A DNA stretch of 64,000 nt. It comes from Enterocloster bolteae. GTDB lineage: Bacteria > Bacillota > Clostridia > Lachnospirales > Lachnospiraceae. The translations under genes were made by a program, and so were the position numbers. The stretch is taken from NCBI GenBank assembly GCA_021772025.1, contig JAETNT010000010.1:1-64000 (forward strand), read 5' to 3'. The notes beneath the pieces are model-generated. The model did not search any database. It saw nothing but the letters and a program-made list of their open reading frames with translations, and had not been told where the DNA came from. Each line of letters opens with the position of its first letter. Position 1 is the first letter of the stretch. Below are positions 33,974-43,864 of this stretch, piece by piece.

Positions 33974-34519
33974 ATGAAATTTCGAAATATAGGCAGGCAT
34001 TTCTGTACCATCACAGAGCATAAGCTTTTAGTCATGAAACATTGCTTTATGGTAGGGCTGTACCGGCAAGGGCTGCTTCATGACCTGTCCAAATACAGTC
34101 CGGAGGAATTTTGGACAGGAGTTCGATACTACCAGGGGGATCGAAGCCCTAATGCGGCGGAACGGGAGCTTTTGGGCTTTTCTAAAGCCTGGCTTCACCA
34201 CAAAGGGCGGAATAAGCACCATTTTGAATACTGGATTGACGTATCCAAAAACAAGGAGGAGGGACTGATTGGAAACAAAATGCCTTTAAATTATGTAATT
34301 GAGATGGTAATGGACAGAATAGCAGCTTGCAAAGTCTATAAGGGCAAAGACTATTATGACGGCGCTGCCTGGGAATATTATGAGAAAACCAAACGTTTTA
34401 TCACGATTCACCCGGAAACCAGAGCGCTTTTAGAAAGACTCCTTTGGATGCTGAAACAAAAGGGGGAGAATAAAACCTTTTCTTACATCCGAAAATTGTT
34501 GAAAAAAGGAGATTATTAA
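33974..34519 (+). CDS. DUF5662 family protein
   Basis: A 181-residue protein with histidines placed as in metal-dependent HD-like folds: GLLHDLSKYSPEEF, KAWLHHKGRNKHHFEYW and DRIAACKVY. These three blocks are the core of DUF5662. Catalysis by a metal is plausible from the HD and HH pairs but not shown. The ATG at 33974 follows AAGGAGG. Its stop overlaps by four bases the stop of the convergent YprB-like gene, so no terminator separates them. Confidence 0.82.
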   Translation: MKFRNIGRHFCTITEHKLLVMKHCFMVGLYRQGLLHDLSKYSPEEFWTGVRYYQGDRSPNAAERELLGFSKAWLHHKGRNKHHFEYWIDVSKNKEEGLIGNKMPLNYVIEMVMDRIAACKVYKGKDYYDGAAWEYYEKTKRFITIHPETRALLERLLWMLKQKGENKTFSYIRKLLKKGDY

Positions 34520-35625
34520 CCTGCCGGAATCTTGGGGCATAAAATTTTAAAAACACCGTCCAGATAGGCGGCTGCATTATCAGGATTTTGAAAAAGCTCC
34601 GGACAGTATTCGACATAGGTCTGCTTTTCCTTATAGGCTTTTTTAAATACTGGAGTCCAGATAAGCCGGGGCTGGGGAAGAAACAGACCGGAGGACTTGG
34701 TGTAGCAGGTCGCAGCGGTAGCCCTCTTTCTGGAAGAGCGATCTACAAACTCTCCTAAGCTTTTGTGAATAGCAGTATCTTCCTCAGGGAGATAATAATA
34801 ATCCCTATAATCCGGATAGAAGTATTTCAGCTCTCCTTCTGTGAGAGGAACGCTGCATACCAGATGGCTTCCATCACAGGACAAGGTAAACATCCCGTCA
34901 GAGGCGGACCAGGGAGCCGGAACAGAATAGGGGCTTTCATAAGCTAGATCCAGATATGTTTCCGGCACACCGAAAATATCGCGGACGGTGCGGCTGCTTT
35001 GACTTGCAAAAGAGAAACGGCCTTCCATCATGTCGCAATAATTCAAAACGGGAAGAATCAGAGGCATCCCCTCCAGATCCTCTTTGTTGTGGAGAATCAG
35101 CATATTGTAGAGAAAATCCTCTCCGGTAGTCAGATAGTCCTGATATACCTTTATAAGCTGGCCGCCGGAATAGGGATCCGTGCGGAAGATTCCCAGAAAC
35201 CGTTCAATGGATTTTTGCTTTAAGCTTTCTAAGCCCAAAAGGCCTTTGTAGGGCTTGATTTTTCGATAAATGTCCAGGCTCGTGACGCCGGAGAAATCAT
35301 AAGCAAGGCCATAATGACAGCAGCGTTTTAATAAATATGGAATGTCAAAGCCGTCTCCATTAAAATGGACCAGAATAGAAAAATCCTTTAAAAAGGAGAA
35401 AAAAGCGTGAAGAAGTTCTGGTTCCGCTTCCCTCGTGTCAGCAAACCACTGGAAAAGCTGCCAGTGATTATCCTTATAACAGGCACAGCCGATTAAATAG
35501 AGGGAGGAGGTATCGCCGGAAAATCCGGTAGTTTCAATGTCGAAAAACAACAGCTCAGATAGAGGACCGATCCGCTCCAGGGGATAGGCGGAAGGGAAAT
35601 CTATGGTGTGGCGGATGGTAATCAT
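34516..35625 (-). CDS. YprB-like RNase H-fold exonuclease
   Basis: A 369-residue protein with a DEDD-type 3'-5' exonuclease domain. The first acidic motif is FFDIETTGFSG, the second GDGFDIPYL and the third includes HNKEDLEGM. The C-terminal 150 residues show no domain I recognise. The ATG at 35625 has CAGGAGG upstream on the reverse strand; a TTG eight codons earlier is less likely. Bacillus yprB relatives are uncharacterised. It converges on the DUF5662 gene and diverges from ruvA. Confidence 0.85.
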   Translation of the reverse strand: MITIRHTIDFPSAYPLERIGPLSELLFFDIETTGFSGDTSSLYLIGCACYKDNHWQLFQWFADTREAEPELLHAFFSFLKDFSILVHFNGDGFDIPYLLKRCCHYGLAYDFSGVTSLDIYRKIKPYKGLLGLESLKQKSIERFLGIFRTDPYSGGQLIKVYQDYLTTGEDFLYNMLILHNKEDLEGMPLILPVLNYCDMMEGRFSFASQSSRTVRDIFGVPETYLDLAYESPYSVPAPWSASDGMFTLSCDGSHLVCSVPLTEGELKYFYPDYRDYYYLPEEDTAIHKSLGEFVDRSSRKRATAATCYTKSSGLFLPQPRLIWTPVFKKAYKEKQTYVEYCPELFQNPDNAAAYLDGVFKILCPKIPAG

Positions 35626-35722
35626 CAGTGTGGAATCCTCCTGAAGCAATGGAATCTATATCAGCAATTATACGGAACAGAAAAGAGAAAGTCAATGGAA
35701 AAGAATATTTGTTCGATTAAGG

Positions 35723-35751
35723 TTGCATTGAAAACTTGTCTATGATATGAT
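35723..35751 (+). promoter_or_regulatory. Promoter of ruvAB
   Basis: TTGCAT (35723-35728) and TATGAT (35746-35751) are separated by 17 bases, 30 bases before the ruvA start. No SOS box (GAAC-N4-GTTC type) is seen here. Confidence 0.65.
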
Positions 35752-35781
35752 GAAATCTAAAAGATTACAAAAGGAGAAGTT

Positions 35782-36411
35782 ATGATTTCTTATATAAAAG
35801 GCCCATTGGCAGAGATTGACGGGGACTTGATTGTAATAGAAGCCGGGAATGTAGGTTTCGGGATCCGGGTCCCTTTATCTCTGCTGGATGAACTCCCTAA
35901 GGTGGGGGAGACAGTGAGGGTTTATACCTATTTTCAAGTCCGGGAGGACGCTATGAGTCTCTACGGCTTCCTGCACCGTCAGGACAGAGAAATGTTTAAA
36001 CAACTTTTGGGAGTCAATGGAGTAGGACCCAAGGGGGCTTTGGGGATTCTGTCTGCCCTGCGGCCGGATGATCTGCGGATGGCCATTATTTCCGGAGATG
36101 TGAAAGCGATCTCCAAGGCGCCGGGAATTGGAACAAAGACTGCCCAGCGGGTAATTTTAGACTTAAAAGACAAAATTTCCTCAGAAGATCTGTTCCCTGC
36201 AGAAGGAGATGGAGGACTTTTGGTAAGCTCGGGAACTCAATCCGGAATAGACGGTTATGGGGATGCGGCCCGGGAGGCCGTCAGCGCCTTGGTGGCGTTG
36301 GGATATTCCAATATGGAGGCGTCCAGAGCAGTGAGAAAGGTAGAAATAACAGAGGAGATGACGGCGGAGGATGTGCTGAAAGCTTCCCTGCGTCACTTGT
36401 CATTTTTGTAG
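35782..36411 (+). CDS. ruvA: Holliday junction DNA helicase subunit RuvA
   Basis: A 209-residue protein that binds four-way DNA junctions as a tetramer. Domain I is an OB-fold (MISYIKGPLAEIDGD), domain II holds two helix-hairpin-helix motifs (LLGVNGVGPKGALGIL and ISKAPGIGTKTAQRVI), and domain III at the C-terminus (VSALVALGYSNMEA) contacts RuvB. AAGGAG precedes the start. ruvB follows after 12 bases. Confidence 0.96.
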   Translation: MISYIKGPLAEIDGDLIVIEAGNVGFGIRVPLSLLDELPKVGETVRVYTYFQVREDAMSLYGFLHRQDREMFKQLLGVNGVGPKGALGILSALRPDDLRMAIISGDVKAISKAPGIGTKTAQRVILDLKDKISSEDLFPAEGDGGLLVSSGTQSGIDGYGDAAREAVSALVALGYSNMEASRAVRKVEITEEMTAEDVLKASLRHLSFL

Positions 36412-36423
36412 AGGTGAGGATTC

Positions 36424-37428
36424 ATGGACAGGAGAATTATTACCACCGAGATAACTGAAGAGGATAAAAGAATCGACACTAGCCTAAGGCCTCAGCTTCT
36501 TTGTGAATATATTGGTCAGGAGAAGATTAAAACTACCCTGAAAATCTATATCGATGCCGCCAAATCCAGAAACGAGGCGTTGGATCATGTGCTGTTTTAT
36601 GGTCCTCCCGGCTTGGGAAAAACTACTCTGGCAGGAATTATTGCTAAGGAGATGGGGACCAATATGAAGGTTACATCCGGTCCGGCCATTGAAAAGCCCG
36701 GGGAGATGGCAGCTATTTTAAACAATCTCCAGGAAGGAGACGTTCTATTTGTGGATGAGATTCACCGGCTTAACCGTCAGGTGGAAGAAGTGCTGTATCC
36801 GGCTATGGAGGACTATGCCATAGATATTATGTTGGGAAAGGACTCTTCTGCCCGATCTATCCGGCTGGATCTGCCCAAATTTACCCTGGTAGGCGCCACT
36901 ACCAGAGCCGGCCTTCTGACGGCTCCGCTGCGGGATCGGTTCGGTGTGGTTCAGAAACTGGAATTTTATACCCCAAAAGAGCTTACTACCATTGTGCTTC
37001 GATCTTCCATGGCTTTGGGAGTGGAGATTGACACTGCCGGGGCGGCGGAGATTGCCAAAAGATCCAGAGGAACCCCACGACTTGCCAACCGTCTGTTAAA
37101 AAGGGTCAGAGATTTTGCCCAAGTAAAGTATGAGGGACGGATTACCAAGGAAGTGGCGGATTTTGCCTTGGACATTTTAGATGTGGATAAGCTGGGGCTG
37201 GATCAGAATGACCGAAACATTTTGCTTATGATTATCGAAAAATTCGGCGGCGGCCCAGTAGGATTGGATACTCTGGCGGCGGCCCTGGGAGAAGACTCGG
37301 GGACCCTGGAGGATGTATACGAGCCATACCTTTTGATGAACGGTCTTATTAACCGCACCCCCAGAGGACGGCTGGCAACGGAGCATGCCTACCGGCATCT
37401 GGGAATCAGCAGAGAAGAAAAGAGTTAA
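36424..37428 (+). CDS. ruvB: Holliday junction DNA helicase subunit RuvB
   Basis: A 334-residue AAA+ motor that drives branch migration with RuvA. Walker A is [11 protein letters not shown], Walker B is FVDEIHRL, sensor 1 lies in GATTRAG and the arginine finger in [11 protein letters not shown]. The winged-helix C-terminus ([13 protein letters not shown]) contacts DNA. The start has GAGGTGAG upstream. No ruvC is nearby, as usual in Firmicutes. Confidence 0.96.
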   Translation: MDRRIITTEITEEDKRIDTSLRPQLLCEYIGQEKIKTTLKIYIDAAKSRNEALDHVLFYGPPGLGKTTLAGIIAKEMGTNMKVTSGPAIEKPGEMAAILNNLQEGDVLFVDEIHRLNRQVEEVLYPAMEDYAIDIMLGKDSSARSIRLDLPKFTLVGATTRAGLLTAPLRDRFGVVQKLEFYTPKELTTIVLRSSMALGVEIDTAGAAEIAKRSRGTPRLANRLLKRVRDFAQVKYEGRITKEVADFALDILDVDKLGLDQNDRNILLMIIEKFGGGPVGLDTLAAALGEDSGTLEDVYEPYLLMNGLINRTPRGRLATEHAYRHLGISREEKS

Positions 37429-37450
37429 AATTCATCTTTTCTAACTTTTC

Positions 37451-37479
37451 TTGGCAGTGGGAGTATGTTATACTATATA
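37451..37479 (+). promoter_or_regulatory. Promoter of zapA
   Basis: TTGGCA (37451-37456) and TATATA (37474-37479) are separated by 17 bases. Confidence 0.55.
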
Positions 37480-37531
37480 CTACGGGGCAAAATTTGCCTG
37501 CCCAAACCAACCAAATAGGAGAGCAACCCTT

Positions 37532-38086
37532 ATGGATTCCAAAAATTATGCAGAAGTATTAATAGACGGTAATGTATACACTCTGGCTGGCGCGGAAGAA
37601 AAAAGCTATTTCCAGAAGGTGGCTGCATACATTAATGAAAAGATTGATCAGCTGAAATCTCAGCCCGGATTTACCAAGCAGAGTGATGACTATCGAACCG
37701 TTATGGTGGAGCTGAATATAGCGGATGACTATTTTAAAGCTATGGACAAGCTGAATGCTATGGAGATTCAAAGGTCTGACATGGAGAGGGAGATATATAG
37801 CTTAAAGCATGAACTGGTCAGTACCCAGATGAAGCTGGAGGCCGCTCTCAGAAGCTTGGATGATTTTCAGAGAAAGCAGATAGGACAGGAGGAGGAGCTG
37901 AAAAAGGCTCTGTCCAAGGTAAAGGCCAGTGAAGAGCTGGTGGCGGCGGAAAGGGAAAATGAGGAAAAGGCCGCGGCGATAATGGCGGCTTCGGAGGCAG
38001 CAAAAAATGCCGCATTTATTCCTGCTGCTTCTCAGATTCCTCCTTCTCAGAAGAGCGGACACGGGAACAGAAAAGGAAAAAGATAA
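37532..38086 (+). CDS. zapA: Cell division protein ZapA
   Basis: A 184-residue protein that bundles FtsZ filaments. The N-terminal ZapA domain is clear (EVLIDGNVYTLAG, AAYINEKIDQL, ELNIADDYFKA). It continues into a long coiled coil (about 85-150) rich in Glu, Lys and Leu, and a flexible basic C-terminus. This is longer than the roughly 85-100 residues of typical ZapA. The ATG at 37532 follows TAGGAGAGC. The U32 gene follows 55 bases on. Confidence 0.88.
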   Translation: MDSKNYAEVLIDGNVYTLAGAEEKSYFQKVAAYINEKIDQLKSQPGFTKQSDDYRTVMVELNIADDYFKAMDKLNAMEIQRSDMEREIYSLKHELVSTQMKLEAALRSLDDFQRKQIGQEEELKKALSKVKASEELVAAERENEEKAAAIMAASEAAKNAAFIPAASQIPPSQKSGHGNRKGKR

Positions 38087-38141
38087 GATATTGGGGGCGC
38101 TGCAAAGGTGGGCCCCCTATTTTATCATACCTGGAAGGAGA

Positions 38142-40403
38142 ATGGCAGTGACAAGGGAAAAAGCAGTAGAGCTCTTAGCTCCGGCCGGAAGCTTTGAGAG
38201 TATGAAAGCAGCCGTGGCAGCCGGGGCAGACGCGGTATATATGGGAGGCAGCCGGTTCGGGGCGAGGGCTTATGCGGATAATCCGGATAAGGATAAGCTG
38301 CTGGAGGCTATAGATTATGTTCATCTTCATGGCTGCCGTCTTTATATGACAGTCAACACCCTGTTTAAAGAAAAAGAGATTCAGGAGCTGTATGATTATC
38401 TGACGCCCTACTATGAGCAGGGAGTGGATGGAGTGATCGTTCAGGATTTGGGAGCTTTTATGAAAATACGGGAGTGGTTTCCGGATCTGCCTGTCCACGC
38501 CAGCACCCAGATGACAGTCACCGGCGTTTACGGCGCTAAAGTTTTAAAAAATTTAGGCGCCCGAAGAGTGGTAACAGCTCGAGAGCTGTCTTTAGAAGAA
38601 ATACGGGAGATCCACCGTCAGGTTCCAATAGAAATTGAGTGTTTTATCCATGGAGCACTGTGCTATTGCTATTCCGGCCAATGTTTAATGAGCAGCCTGA
38701 TTGGCGGGCGCAGCGGCAACCGGGGACGGTGCGCCCAGCCCTGCCGCCTTCCCTACGAGGTAAAAAGGGACGGAAAATCCCTTTATAGAAGGAATGAATC
38801 TTACGTACTGAATCTGAAGGATCTGTGTACCTTAGATTTAATCCCGGATATGATAGAAGCAGGGGTCTGCTCCATGAAAATAGAGGGCCGCATGAAAAGC
38901 CCAAGATACACTGCCGGGGTAGTAAGCATTTACCGAAAATATGTAGATATGTACAGAAACCAGGGCAGAGAAGGATTCCGGGCGGATCCGGAGGATAAAA
39001 GGCTTTTATTGGATCTGTTTGACAGAGGCGGTTTTTCCGGGGGCTATTACGAAAATCACAATGGCCGCCATATGGTGGCATTAAAGGAAAAACCTTCCTT
39101 CCGGGAAACCAATCAGGAGCTTTTTGACAGGTTAGACAGAGAGTACGTAAATGCAGCGGTACAGGAGCCGGTTTCCGGTTCCGTGCTTTTAGAAGAAGAC
39201 CGGCCTTCCAGTCTATTTTTGAGTCTGGAAAATCCGGGCTCAGAGCCGGTTGCCGTTACCGTTACGGGGCAGAGGCCGCAAAAGGCTCAAAATCAGCCTG
39301 TTACAGAGGAAAAGGTGGCCAGGCAGATAAAAAAAACCGGAGGGACGCCTTTTGCTGTCTCCCGTTTAGATGTAAAGATCGCCGGGCAGGTATTTTTGCC
39401 GGTGCAGGCTTTAAATGAGTTACGAAGAGCCGGCCTGGAAGCCCTTGAAAAGGCAATTTTAAGGCCTTACCGCAGGTTCGCGGTCCGACCGGCGGCCGGA
39501 CCGGCAGTTTCTTTGGCAAATGCTGCCGGACGACAGTGGTCTCCGGCCTTCCGGCTGTCTTTTGAAGAGCCTTTTCAGCTGGAGGCTCTCCTCTCATGGA
39601 CAGAGCTGGGAGAATATGCGTCCCAATCGGAATATAATCGGGGCCCGTCTATTGACGAGATTGCCATAGACAGCGTCGGTTTTCCGGCAAAACAGTGGTC
39701 GGAATGGGTTGGGCGGGTCCACGACAGAGGGCTTTCCTGCCTGCTGATTTTTCCCCACATTTTCCGGAGAGAGGCTCAGGAGTATTTAGGCGCCAACTTG
39801 AATCAATTAAAATCAGCAGGTTTTGACGGCGTCATGGTTCGAACTATGGAGGAAACAGAATGGCTGAAAGAAGCGGGCATTACCTGCCCCATGGTTTTTG
39901 ACGATACCATGTATATCTGGAATCGGGAAGCCGTTTCGGCTATGAAGGCCATGGGGGCGAAGCGGGTTACCCTTCCTCTGGAATTAAACAGCCGGGAGAT
40001 TAAGGAGATCTGCCAGACAGATCCGCCTTCCGATCTGGTGGTTTACGGCTATCTTCCCATGATGGTTTCTGCCCAATGTATCAAAAAGACTATATCAGAT
40101 TGTGACAAGCGCCGGGAGACCATTGCTCTAAAAGATCGGACCGGTAAACTGCTTCCGGTAAAAAACCATTGCCGGTTCTGTTATAATACCATCTATAATC
40201 CAAGTCCACTGGCCCTTTTGGGCTGCAAAAGCGAGATAAGCGAATTGAAACCGGACGGGCTTCGGATGAAATTTACTGTTGAGACAGAAGAAGAAACCAT
40301 AAGGATTCTGAAGGCCTTTCTGGAGGAAGGAAAAAAGAAGGAGGTTTTACCTGTTCCGCTGAAAGATTTTACCAGAGGACATTTTCGCCGGGGAGTGGAA
40401 TAG
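38142..40403 (+). CDS. U32 family protein with DUF3656, RlhA-like
   Basis: A 753-residue protein. The U32 core opens with ELLAPAGSFESMKAA and has the family signature ECFIHGALCYCYSGQCLMS followed by CAQPCRLPYE. A DUF3656 collagenase-associated region follows from about 350. This build matches RlhA (YdcP), which with iron and prephenate makes 5-hydroxycytidine 2501 in 23S rRNA. GGAAGGAG before the ATG at 38142 decides the start. Further cysteines occur near the C-terminus (HCRFCYN). It is distinct from the shorter U32 protein at 14081. Confidence 0.85.
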   Translation: MAVTREKAVELLAPAGSFESMKAAVAAGADAVYMGGSRFGARAYADNPDKDKLLEAIDYVHLHGCRLYMTVNTLFKEKEIQELYDYLTPYYEQGVDGVIVQDLGAFMKIREWFPDLPVHASTQMTVTGVYGAKVLKNLGARRVVTARELSLEEIREIHRQVPIEIECFIHGALCYCYSGQCLMSSLIGGRSGNRGRCAQPCRLPYEVKRDGKSLYRRNESYVLNLKDLCTLDLIPDMIEAGVCSMKIEGRMKSPRYTAGVVSIYRKYVDMYRNQGREGFRADPEDKRLLLDLFDRGGFSGGYYENHNGRHMVALKEKPSFRETNQELFDRLDREYVNAAVQEPVSGSVLLEEDRPSSLFLSLENPGSEPVAVTVTGQRPQKAQNQPVTEEKVARQIKKTGGTPFAVSRLDVKIAGQVFLPVQALNELRRAGLEALEKAILRPYRRFAVRPAAGPAVSLANAAGRQWSPAFRLSFEEPFQLEALLSWTELGEYASQSEYNRGPSIDEIAIDSVGFPAKQWSEWVGRVHDRGLSCLLIFPHIFRREAQEYLGANLNQLKSAGFDGVMVRTMEETEWLKEAGITCPMVFDDTMYIWNREAVSAMKAMGAKRVTLPLELNSREIKEICQTDPPSDLVVYGYLPMMVSAQCIKKTISDCDKRRETIALKDRTGKLLPVKNHCRFCYNTIYNPSPLALLGCKSEISELKPDGLRMKFTVETEEETIRILKAFLEEGKKKEVLPVPLKDFTRGHFRRGVE

Positions 40404-40412
40404 GAAAATAGA

Positions 40413-41744
40413 ATGACAACCCTGATTATTGAAATTTCTAAATATTTCATGATTCTTTTAATGGCCTTTTACACATATTTTAACTTCCGGTTCTTTTCTT
40501 ACCGGGACCTGGAGGATAAAAAGGCAGTCTGCGGCCGCCAGAACCAGGCCATGTTTTTAATCCATCTTCTGGCTTTTCTGGTAATTTATCTGAAAAGCCA
40601 GGAGGAAGCGGTTATTGCTTTCTATCTTGCCCAAGTAGTGTTTTTTATCTGCTATATCGGCGGTTTCCGCTTGTTGTACCGCAATGTATCGAGACTTTTA
40701 GTCAACAATACCGCCATGCTTTTATGCGTGGGTTTTATTATCCAGACTCGTTTGTCTATAGAAAAGGGACAGACTTTGGCAGGAAAGCAGTTTGCGGCAG
40801 CGGCTTTGGCGGCGGCTATAAGCCTTCTAATCCCTTTTATTATGGACAGGGTATGGCAGCTTTCCAAAATTCCGTGGGTATATGGAATTGGGGGCTTGAT
40901 TTTGCTGATGGCAGTATGGATTAAGGGGAATACCAGCTACGGCGCCCAGCTTTCTTTGACTTTAGGAGGAGCATCCTTTCAGCCGTCAGAATTTGTAAAG
41001 ATTACCTTCGTATTTTTTACAGCGGCTATGTTTTACCGTTCCACCAACTTTCGTACCGTGTGCATTACTACAGCGGCCGCGGCTGCTCACGTGCTGGTGC
41101 TGGTAGTGTCGAAAGACTTAGGAGGGGCCCTGATTTTTTTTACAACCTACGTATTTATGCTGTTTGTAGCTACCTCCAATTGGCTCTATTTAGGAACAGG
41201 AATCCTAAGCGGCAGCGCGGCGGCAGCGGCGGCTTACCATCTGTTTTCCCATGTTCGAATCCGGGTGGAAGCCTGGGCTAATCCTTGGGCGGATATTGAT
41301 AATCGGGGATATCAGATTACCCAATCCCTTTTTGCCATCGGCACAGGAGGATGGTTTGGAAGCGGCCTTTTTCAGGGGATGCCCTACAAGATTCCTGTTG
41401 TGGAAAAAGACTTTATTTTTGCTGCTATTTTTGAAGAGATGGGAGGGATTTTTGCGGTTTGCGTCCTGCTGATTTGTCTGGGATGCTTTATTCAGTTTAT
41501 GATGATAGCCGCCAAAATGAGGGCTGCCTTTTATAAATTAATTGCTTTCGGGCTGGGGATGGTGTATATTGTCCAGGTGTTTTTAAATGTAGGCGGAGTA
41601 GTAAAATTTATTCCCTCCACCGGTGTAACCCTGCCTTTTGTCAGCTATGGAGGAAGCTCTGTTTTCAGCACGTTTTTTTTATTCCATATTGTCCAGGGCC
41701 TTTATATCCTGAAGCGGAATGAGGAGGAAGAAGATGAAGCGTAA
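40413..41744 (+). CDS. rodA: RodA/FtsW family glycosyltransferase (SEDS protein)
   Basis: A 443-residue protein with about ten membrane helices that polymerises lipid II into glycan strands. Conserved SEDS segments are KDLGGALIFF, QITQSLFAIGTGGWFGSGL and VNVGG-type VFLNVGGVVKFIPSTGVTLPF. The catalytic aspartate is expected in VVSKDLGGAL. It is ten bases after the U32 gene and overlaps the next gene, a class B PBP, so the two form a polymerase-transpeptidase pair. I favour RodA over FtsW because of this partner. Confidence 0.88.
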   Translation: MTTLIIEISKYFMILLMAFYTYFNFRFFSYRDLEDKKAVCGRQNQAMFLIHLLAFLVIYLKSQEEAVIAFYLAQVVFFICYIGGFRLLYRNVSRLLVNNTAMLLCVGFIIQTRLSIEKGQTLAGKQFAAAALAAAISLLIPFIMDRVWQLSKIPWVYGIGGLILLMAVWIKGNTSYGAQLSLTLGGASFQPSEFVKITFVFFTAAMFYRSTNFRTVCITTAAAAAHVLVLVVSKDLGGALIFFTTYVFMLFVATSNWLYLGTGILSGSAAAAAAYHLFSHVRIRVEAWANPWADIDNRGYQITQSLFAIGTGGWFGSGLFQGMPYKIPVVEKDFIFAAIFEEMGGIFAVCVLLICLGCFIQFMMIAAKMRAAFYKLIAFGLGMVYIVQVFLNVGGVVKFIPSTGVTLPFVSYGGSSVFSTFFLFHIVQGLYILKRNEEEEDEA

Positions 41745-43179
41745 TTCCAACTTCCCGGGTTCCAATGGAAATATTTTGATATTGACTTATCTGATTTCAG
41801 CAGTATTTGCACTGCTTATGGGATATCTGGTTTGGTTTATAGAGATACAAAGCGAAAATGCCCTTAATAATTCTTACAATGCCAGGCTGGAACATTTATC
41901 CGATAAGGTAATCCGGGGCGAAATTTTAAGCAATGACGGCAGAGTCCTGGCCCAGACTTTGGTGGGAGAGGATGGGACAGAAGAGCGAGTCTATCCCTAT
42001 GGCCCTTTGTTCTGCCATGCGGTAGGCTGGTGTACCAGAGGAAAGACAGGAGTGGAGGATTTAGCTAATTTTTATCTTCTTTCATCCCATGACAATCTGG
42101 CGGAGAAAGTGCTCCGAGAACTGACGGATGAGAAAGATCCGGGAGATAATGTAGTTACCACTTTGGATGTGGAGCTGCAGCAGACCGCTTATGATGCCCT
42201 TGGAGACAGAAAAGGGGCGGTTGTAGCTATGGAAGTGGATACGGGGAAAATTCTGGCCATGGTTTCCAAACCGGAATTTGACGCAAATCAGATTAATTCC
42301 CTGTGGGACAGCCTGGTGTCGGGGGAGGCCGGAGAAGGACTTTTATTAAACCGTGCTGCTCAAGGGGTCTATCCGCCGGGATCCACTTTTAAAACTTTGA
42401 TTCTTCTGGAATATATGAGAGAAAATCCGGAAAATTATAGAAATTTCCATTTTGATTGTAACGGTGTATATCAACATGGAGAATATACCATCCGGTGCTA
42501 TCATTCTACAGCCCATGGAAGCCAAAATCTGGAGCAGGCCTTTGCCAATTCCTGCAATGGAGCGTTTGCCAGCATAGGCCTGGAACTAAATCACGCCGAT
42601 GTGAAAAAATTAGCGGAAGAAATGCTGTTTAATAGAGAATTGCCGCTGTCCATTCCCTACAGTAAAAGTACTTTTGCCTTGGGAGATGGGGCTTCTGACT
42701 GGGAGGCGCTTCAGACATCCATCGGACAGGGAGGAACTCAGATAACTCCTCTTCATAATCTGATGATTACCGCCGCAATCGCCAATGAAGGAAACCTTAT
42801 GAAGCCCTATTTTATTGATTATGTGGTAAATGCCAGTGGAGAGACGGGACAGAAATTTATGCCGGAATCTTGGGGAAGCCTTATGAGCGCTGAGGAGGCA
42901 AAAGCTCTGGCCGGGATGATGGAGCTGGTGGTTACAGACGGAACCGGTTCGGCCCTCAGAACAGAGGCTTACCGGGCGGCAGGAAAGACAGGTTCTGCTG
43001 AATTTGAAACCGGAAAGGAAAGCCATGCCTGGTTTACCGGTTTTGCTCCGGCAGAGAATCCTCAGATTGCCATTTCCGTAGTGGTGGAGGAAGGCGGATC
43101 CGGAGGACGGGAAGCAGCCCCCATTGCCAGAGCTGTGTTTGACACATATTTTGTAAAGCAGGCAAGTATAGGAAATTGA
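41734..43179 (+). CDS. Class B penicillin-binding protein
   Basis: A 481-residue transpeptidase that cross-links peptidoglycan. One membrane helix near 15-40 anchors it. The active-site serine is in PPGSTFKTL, the SxN motif in FANSCNGAF and the KTG motif in AAGKTGSAEFE. It has no PASTA domains and a short N-terminal pedestal, like the PbpA of Actinobacteria. The ATG at 41734 follows GAGGAGGAAG and overlaps the rodA stop by 11 bases, so translation is coupled. Confidence 0.92.
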   Translation: MKRNSNFPGSNGNILILTYLISAVFALLMGYLVWFIEIQSENALNNSYNARLEHLSDKVIRGEILSNDGRVLAQTLVGEDGTEERVYPYGPLFCHAVGWCTRGKTGVEDLANFYLLSSHDNLAEKVLRELTDEKDPGDNVVTTLDVELQQTAYDALGDRKGAVVAMEVDTGKILAMVSKPEFDANQINSLWDSLVSGEAGEGLLLNRAAQGVYPPGSTFKTLILLEYMRENPENYRNFHFDCNGVYQHGEYTIRCYHSTAHGSQNLEQAFANSCNGAFASIGLELNHADVKKLAEEMLFNRELPLSIPYSKSTFALGDGASDWEALQTSIGQGGTQITPLHNLMITAAIANEGNLMKPYFIDYVVNASGETGQKFMPESWGSLMSAEEAKALAGMMELVVTDGTGSALRTEAYRAAGKTGSAEFETGKESHAWFTGFAPAENPQIAISVVVEEGGSGGREAAPIARAVFDTYFVKQASIGN

Positions 43180-43246
43180 TATTCCTCACGCTGCCTGGAT
43201 TGGTTGCGGCTTATAGTGTGATATATCAACCGTTTCCGGATACCCC

Positions 43247-43275
43247 TTGCAATGCATCTGAAAAAGAGTTATACT
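43247..43275 (+). promoter_or_regulatory. Promoter of the Nudix gene
   Basis: TTGCAA (43247-43252) and TATACT (43270-43275) are separated by 17 bases. Confidence 0.7.
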
Positions 43276-43321
43276 TAAAAACAGGTATATGGAAACACAC
43301 CAGCGACCAGGAGGGATTGCG

Positions 43322-43774
43322 ATGATAGAAGCAACTAGCTGCGGCGGTGTGGTTATATTTCGTGGTAAGATACTCGTCCTGTACAAGAATTATAAAAATA
43401 AGTACGAGGGCTGGGTCCTTCCCAAGGGAACTGTAGAGCCGGGAGAGGAGTTTAAAGAAACGGCGCTCCGTGAGGTGAAAGAGGAGACTGGCGTCAGCGC
43501 TTCCATTATTAAATATATCGGTAAAAGTCAATATTCGTTCAATACCCCTCAGGATGTGGTGGAAAAGGACGTGCACTGGTATTTGATGATGGCGGACAGC
43601 TATTACAGCAAACCACAGCGGGAGGAATATTTCATTGATTCCGGATATTATAAATTTTACGAGGCCTACCATTTGCTGAAATTTTCAAATGAAAAACAGA
43701 TTCTGGAGAAGGCCTATAATGAATATTTGGAACTTAAGAGGAGTAACCTCTGGGGCAATAAGAAATATTTCTGA
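43322..43774 (+). CDS. Nudix hydrolase
   Basis: A 150-residue hydrolase of nucleoside diphosphate-linked compounds. The Nudix box is complete: G-TVEPG-E-EFKETAL-REVKEETG, with the REVKEE metal-binding acidic residues. The ATG at 43322 is preceded by CAGGAGG. The substrate cannot be read from the box; the size and the YFIDSGYYKF segment resemble diadenosine polyphosphate hydrolases, but only weakly. Confidence 0.9.
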   Translation: MIEATSCGGVVIFRGKILVLYKNYKNKYEGWVLPKGTVEPGEEFKETALREVKEETGVSASIIKYIGKSQYSFNTPQDVVEKDVHWYLMMADSYYSKPQREEYFIDSGYYKFYEAYHLLKFSNEKQILEKAYNEYLELKRSNLWGNKKYF

Positions 43775-43864
43775 TGCAGGAAACATTGAAATGGCAGGGG
43801 CTGCTGCGGATAAACAGTTGGGAGAAATACCCCCAGGGATTGTCTGCGGCGGCCTTTGTTACAT

